Part shown: piece after piece, positions 60,252-64,000 of the stretch | Layout: every line of letters begins with the position of its first letter | Position numbering within the stretch: position 1 is the stretch's first letter | Origin: Lentzea sp. NBRC 102530 | Lineage (GTDB): Bacteria; Actinomycetota; Actinomycetes; Mycobacteriales; Pseudonocardiaceae | Direction: 5' to 3' | DNA length: 64,000 nt | NCBI RefSeq assembly: GCF_030269365.1 | Contig: NZ_BSTF01000004.1 | Location: forward strand, 496,001-560,000 | Program-made: the position numbers and the translations under genes | The notes under the pieces: model-generated | Seen by the model: only the letters and a program-made list of their open reading frames with translations | Databases searched by the model: none | What the model was told of the DNA's origin: nothing

Positions 60252-63200
60252 ATGTCGAACAAGGAACAGCCTGCCGGTGGCACCGGCGGGCAGGGTGTGG
60301 TTGCCGCACGCCCTGAACTGGCGGACCTGCCGGACAAGTTGCGGGTCCACGCGCTGGCGAAGCTGCTGGAGGTCAGCAGCAAGGACGTGATGACGGCGCT
60401 GGCCGACCTCGGTGAGGTCGCCCGCAGCGCGCAGTCGAGCGTGAGCCGCGACGTGGCCCTGAAGGTCGCCGAGACGCTCATCGACTGGGACGACGTCGTC
60501 ACGGGCGAGGTCACCGAGGACTACGAGGCCCCCGCGGTCCCGGCGTTCGAGGCACCCGCGCTCGCGCCGATCTTCGCCGCGCCGAGCGCCGTCTTCCTGC
60601 CCCCGACGCCGGTCGAGCGCCCCAAGGCGCCCGTCTCGCCGTTCGTGGTCGAGGAGACGCCGGTCGTCGAGGAGAAGTCGGTCGGCGAGATCGCCGCGGA
60701 CGAGCTCGACGCCGCCGAGGCCGCTGCCGAAGCGGACGCCGACGCCGACGCGGACGCGGACTCCGACGACGAGGGTGACGGCCGCCGTCGCCGCCGCCGG
60801 GGCCGTCGCGGCCGCGGCCGGGGCAAGGGCACCGACGCCGAGGCCGGCGACGAGACCGACGAGGCTCCCGCCGAGGACGCGGGCGAGACCTCCGAGGAGA
60901 CCGAGGCCTCCGACGAGACCGACGACGAGGGCGACGAGAGCTCGACCCGCCGTCGCCGCCGTCGCCGTCGCCGCAAGACCGGCACGGACGACGACGTCAC
61001 GTCCGAGGACGACCCGCCGAACACCGTCGTGCACGTGCGTGACTCACGGGACGCACGCGACGACAAGGCCGACTCCGAGGCCGCCCAGAGCGAGGTCCGC
61101 AGCATCCGCGGCTCCACGCGCCTCGAGGCCAAGCGCCAGCGCCGCCGCGACGGTCGCGAGGCCGGCCGCCGCCGTGCCCCGGTGCTGACCGAGGCCGAGT
61201 TCCTGGCCCGCCGCGAGGCCGTGGCCCGCACGATGGTCGTCCGCGAGCGCGGCGACCGCACCCAGATCGGCGTCCTCGAGGACGGCGTGCTGGTCGAGCA
61301 CTTCGTCACGTCGTCGGGCTCCGGCTCGATCGTCGGCAACGTGTACCTCGGCCGCGTGCAGAACGTGCTGCCGAGCATGGAAGCCGCGTTCATCGACATC
61401 GGCCGCGGCCGCAACGCCGTGCTCTACGCCGGTGAGGTCGACTGGGACGCCGCCGGTCTCGAGGGCAAGTCCCGCAAGATCGAGCAGGCGCTCTCCAGCG
61501 GCGACTCGGTGCTCGTCCAGGTCACCAAGGACCCGGTCGGCCACAAGGGCGCCCGTCTGACCACCCAGATCAGCCTCCCCGGCCGCTTCCTGGTCTACGT
61601 GCCGGGCGGCGGTGCCACGGGCATCAGCCGCAAGCTGCCGGACAACGAGCGCAAGCGCCTCAAGGACATCCTGAAGAGGGTCGTCCCCGAGGACGCCGGC
61701 GTGATCATCCGCACCGCCTCGGAGGGCATCTCCGAGGAGGAGCTCGGCCGCGACGTGACGCGTCTGCAGGCCCAGTGGAAGGTCATCCGGGAGAAGGCCG
61801 ACAGCACCTCCACCAAGGCGCCGACGCTGCTCTACGAAGAGCCGGACCTGCTGGTGAAGGTCGTCCGCGACCTGTTCACCGAGGACTTCGCGCAGCTCGT
61901 CGTCCAGGGCGACGAGGCGTGGGAGGTCATCGACTCCTACGTCCGCCACGTGGCGCCGGACCTGCAGGACCGCCTGAAGAAGCACGTCGGCAACAACGAC
62001 GCGTTCGTCGAGTACCGCATCGACGAGCAGCTGATGAAGGCGCTCGACCGCAAGGTCTGGCTGCCCTCGGGCGGCTACCTGATCATCGACCGCACCGAGG
62101 CGATGACGGTCATCGACGTCAACACCGGCAAGTTCACCGGGTCGGGCGGCAACCTCGAAGAGACCGTCACGCGCAACAACCTGGAGTCGGCGGAGGAGAT
62201 CGTCCGCCAGCTCCGGCTGCGCGACATCGGCGGCATCATCGTCATCGACTTCATCGACATGGTCCTGGAGTCGAACCGCGACCTGGTCCTGCGCCGCCTC
62301 ACCGAGTGCCTCGGCCGCGACCGCACGCGTCACCAGGTCGCCGAGGTCACCTCGCTGGGTCTCGTGCAGATGACCCGCAAGCGGGTCGGCACCGGCCTGC
62401 TCGAGGCGTTCAGCCAGACGTGTGAGCACTGCCGCGGCCGTGGCGTCGTCGTGTCCACCGAGCCCGTGCACTCGCACGGCGGCGGTGGCAACGGCGGCGG
62501 CCAGCAGCAGCCGCAGGGCGGTGGCCGCAAGTCGCGCCGCAACAAGGGCGGCTCCGAGCACGCGGCGGAGACCACCGAGGTCGTCGAGGTGTCCGTCGAG
62601 GCGCCCGAGGCATCGGTCGTGCCCGAGGTGGTCGAGCCGGGCGAGCCCGAGGACACCTCCGAGGACGCGGTCGCGGCCGACCAGGAGCACGAGGGCCACG
62701 GCCGTCGCCGCCGCCGTCGCCGGGGCAGGGACAAGGAGCCGCAGGCCGTCGTCGACGCGGTCGTGGTCGAGGAGCAGGCGCTCAACGGTCACGTGTCGCA
62801 CGAGGACCCGGCGCCCGTCGAGCTCGAGCCCGTCGCCGAGCCCGAGGTGATCGAGGAGACCACCGAGGAACTCGTCGAGCCGGTCGCCGAGCCCGAGCCG
62901 CCCAGGCCGAAGCTGTCGGGCCGGATCGGCTCCCAGCAGCCCGCGGTCACCGGCCGCATCGGCTCCCAGCAGCCCGCCGTGACCGGACGCATCGGCGCCC
63001 AGCTCCCGGAACCCGCTGAGGTCGAGCAGGAGCCCGTGGTGGCCCCTGAGCCGGTCGCAGCGCCCGAGCCCGTCGCCGAGGCCCCTGCGGCCGTCGTGGC
63101 GGCCCCCGCGGCCCGTCCGCGGCGCCGTGCGGCCAAGCGCGCCGCCGGTGCGCCCGCGGCGACCGAGGCGCCGTCCGCGCCGATCGTCGTCGAGGTGCCC

Positions 63201-63299
63201 AAGCAGCCCGAGGTCCAGATGCCCGCGCCGGTGGTCACCACCACTCGCCGTCGCCGCGCCGTGTCGCGGCCGGCGGGACCGCCGGTCCAGGAGGACTGA
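60252..63299 (+). CDS. rne: Ribonuclease E/G family endoribonuclease
   Basis: A 1015-residue RNase for mRNA decay and rRNA processing. The start is ATG 60252 with GGAGGAG. Residues 22-75 (PDKLRVHALAKLLEVSSKDVMTALADLGEVARSAQSS) resemble the IF-2 N-terminal domain. Then come acidic and Arg-rich blocks (about 140-330), the S1 domain (GNVYLGRVQNVLPSMEAAFIDIGRGRNAVLY, about 355-400), the catalytic DNase I-like part with DRTEAMTVIDVNTG (about 612-625), and the zinc link CEHC (about 724). The C-terminal tail is disordered, Arg/Glu-rich, with GRIGSQQPAVT repeated in tandem (residues 890-911 plus a third degenerate unit). As in other actinobacteria the catalytic core is central, with unstructured tails on both sides. 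Confidence 0.96.
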   Translation: MSNKEQPAGGTGGQGVVAARPELADLPDKLRVHALAKLLEVSSKDVMTALADLGEVARSAQSSVSRDVALKVAETLIDWDDVVTGEVTEDYEAPAVPAFEAPALAPIFAAPSAVFLPPTPVERPKAPVSPFVVEETPVVEEKSVGEIAADELDAAEAAAEADADADADADSDDEGDGRRRRRRGRRGRGRGKGTDAEAGDETDEAPAEDAGETSEETEASDETDDEGDESSTRRRRRRRRRKTGTDDDVTSEDDPPNTVVHVRDSRDARDDKADSEAAQSEVRSIRGSTRLEAKRQRRRDGREAGRRRAPVLTEAEFLARREAVARTMVVRERGDRTQIGVLEDGVLVEHFVTSSGSGSIVGNVYLGRVQNVLPSMEAAFIDIGRGRNAVLYAGEVDWDAAGLEGKSRKIEQALSSGDSVLVQVTKDPVGHKGARLTTQISLPGRFLVYVPGGGATGISRKLPDNERKRLKDILKRVVPEDAGVIIRTASEGISEEELGRDVTRLQAQWKVIREKADSTSTKAPTLLYEEPDLLVKVVRDLFTEDFAQLVVQGDEAWEVIDSYVRHVAPDLQDRLKKHVGNNDAFVEYRIDEQLMKALDRKVWLPSGGYLIIDRTEAMTVIDVNTGKFTGSGGNLEETVTRNNLESAEEIVRQLRLRDIGGIIVIDFIDMVLESNRDLVLRRLTECLGRDRTRHQVAEVTSLGLVQMTRKRVGTGLLEAFSQTCEHCRGRGVVVSTEPVHSHGGGGNGGGQQQPQGGGRKSRRNKGGSEHAAETTEVVEVSVEAPEASVVPEVVEPGEPEDTSEDAVAADQEHEGHGRRRRRRRGRDKEPQAVVDAVVVEEQALNGHVSHEDPAPVELEPVAEPEVIEETTEELVEPVAEPEPPRPKLSGRIGSQQPAVTGRIGSQQPAVTGRIGAQLPEPAEVEQEPVVAPEPVAAPEPVAEAPAAVVAAPAARPRRRAAKRAAGAPAATEAPSAPIVVEVPKQPEVQMPAPVVTTTRRRRAVSRPAGPPVQED
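62919..63008 (+). repeat. Tandem 33-nt repeat inside rne
   Basis: Two 33-nt units (62919-62951 and 62952-62984) encode GRIGSQQPAVT twice and differ at only a few third positions; a third, shortened unit follows (GRIGAQLP). It lies in the disordered C-terminal tail. Confidence 0.85.
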
Positions 63300-63313
63300 A
63301 GCGCATGAGCGAG

Positions 63314-63345
63314 ACCGGGGTCGCCTGTCGGCGGCCCCGGTTTTG
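63314..63345 (+). terminator. Hairpin terminator after rne
   Basis: ACCGGGGTCGCC and GGCGGCCCCGGT (63314-63325, 63330-63341) pair fully with one G-U, loop TGTC, followed by TTTT. It begins 15 nt past the rne stop and separates rne from rplU. Confidence 0.85.
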
Positions 63346-63408
63346 CTTTGTCCGGAGGCGTTGTGAGGGACCGCACAGCCTGCGGAAACGCGATCGGGGC
63401 ACCCCAGT

Positions 63409-63438
63409 TTGCTCCCGGCGTACCCACTCCCGTAACCT
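63409..63438 (+). promoter_or_regulatory. Candidate promoter of rplU-rpmA
   Basis: TTGCTC (63409-63414) and TAACCT (63433-63438) are 18 nt apart, a reasonable housekeeping promoter. It would give a leader of about 120 nt before rplU. No other strong signal is visible in the 219-nt gap after the rne terminator. Confidence 0.35.
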
Positions 63439-63564
63439 TGACGACGGCCCGCCATCCGACGGGTCCTGTCGTGTGCCTCCTCTGGTGCCTTTGGTGGAAA
63501 CACCGTTCCCAGACTGGTTGGCGCACGGCCCGTCACCATCGAGTAGCAGGAGACTTCCGTCCTG

Positions 63565-63876
63565 ATGTACGCGATCGTCAAGACCGGCGGCAAGCAGTAC
63601 AAGGTCGCTGTCGGCGACATCGTCGAGGTCGAGAAGCTCGAGGGCGAGCCGGGCACCGAAATCTCCCTCCAGGCGCTGCTCGTGGTCGACGGCACTGACG
63701 TCACCGCTGACGCGGACGCCCTGGCGAAGTTCTCGGTTACCGGCAAGCTGGTCGAGCACACCAAGGGCCCGAAGATTCGCATCCACAAGTTCAAGAACAA
63801 GACCGGCTACCACAAGCGACAGGGTCACCGTCAGAAGTTGACCCGCGTCGAGGTCACCGGCATCACCGGTAAGTGA
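63565..63876 (+). CDS. rplU: 50S ribosomal protein L21
   Basis: A 103-residue 23S rRNA-binding protein of the large subunit. [25 protein letters not shown] is the L21 signature and [22 protein letters not shown] the conserved C-terminal RNA-binding part. The ribosome site AGGAG lies about 13 nt upstream of the ATG, a little far. rpmA begins 14 nt after the stop. The rne-rplU-rpmA order is the standard actinobacterial one. Confidence 0.98.
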   Translation: MYAIVKTGGKQYKVAVGDIVEVEKLEGEPGTEISLQALLVVDGTDVTADADALAKFSVTGKLVEHTKGPKIRIHKFKNKTGYHKRQGHRQKLTRVEVTGITGK

Positions 63877-63890
63877 GGACCTGACTTCTC

Positions 63891-64000
63891 ATGGCACACA
63901 AAAAGGGTGCATCCAGTTCCCGCAACGGCCGTGACTCCAACCCCCAGTACCTGGGTGTGAAGCGGTTCGGCGGTCAGGTCGTCAAGGCCGGCGAGATCCT
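63891..64000 (+). CDS. rpmA: 50S ribosomal protein L27 (partial at window edge)
   Basis: ATG 63891 opens [20 protein letters not shown], the L27 N-terminus, and continues in frame to the edge (36 residues visible, ending KAGEI). L27 reaches into the peptidyl transferase centre. The N-terminus starts directly with the mature form and has no cleavable extension of the Firmicutes type. It forms an operon with rplU. Confidence 0.97.
   Translation, partial: MAHKKGASSSRNGRDSNPQYLGVKRFGGQVVKAGEI

Overview
The window is high-GC actinomycete chromosome, most likely from the order Pseudonocardiales (Lentzea, Saccharothrix or Lechevalieria type). This rests on GTG/TTG-rich start usage, actinobacterial gene order, a type VII secretion-associated gene cassette and the family profile; the genus is an inference. 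There are no rRNA or tRNA genes, transposases, phage genes or CRISPR arrays that I can see.

A conserved housekeeping backbone runs left to right on the plus strand: tig, clpP1, clpP2, clpX (16.0-20.3 kb), valS, folC and a DUF4233 membrane protein (31.9-36.3 kb), ndk (51.0 kb), a B12-binding/radical SAM protein and its TIGR03936 partner (55.0-60.0 kb), rne (60.3-63.3 kb), rplU and rpmA (63.6 kb to the edge). The same order is known from mycobacteria; here it is spread out by blocks of accessory genes.

Accessory blocks in order: (1) 0-5.2 kb, a glycine betaine/choline-type ABC importer with two paralogous lipoprotein binding proteins and a double-length permease. (2) 5.3-13.8 kb, a small unknown protein and a carbohydrate operon (binding protein, two permeases, a GH5-like enzyme and a GH38 alpha-mannosidase) opposite a LacI regulator, with a palindromic operator between them. 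(3) 13.8-15.8 kb, a LysR regulator and a secreted unknown protein. (4) 20.9-31.8 kb, hydrolases, a CaiB/BaiF CoA-transferase, FdhD, a phytoene desaturase-like flavoprotein, two small regulators, a 53-residue protein and an FdhF/YdeP-type molybdopterin oxidoreductase. (5) 36.5-39.4 kb, a four-gene type VII secretion-associated set (small helical protein, DUF3558 lipoprotein, WXG/PPE-like Gly-rich protein, EspG-like chaperone). (6) 39.5-50.9 kb, secreted proteins, a PhoD phosphatase with a PHO-box-like promoter, a 1799-residue secreted amylopullulanase, and a MarR/MFS efflux pair. (7) 51.8-59.1 kb, a GNAT acetyltransferase, a DrrA/NodI-type ABC exporter, a subtilase and a PhzF isomerase.

Non-coding signals worth attention: many genes have a TANNNT element 6-8 nt before the start codon and so look leaderless. 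There are several strong hairpin terminators and several well-formed dyads at regulator genes. A diverged intergenic repeat is present downstream of clpX and, in the opposite orientation, downstream of ndk. All calls come from reading the sequence; no database search was run.
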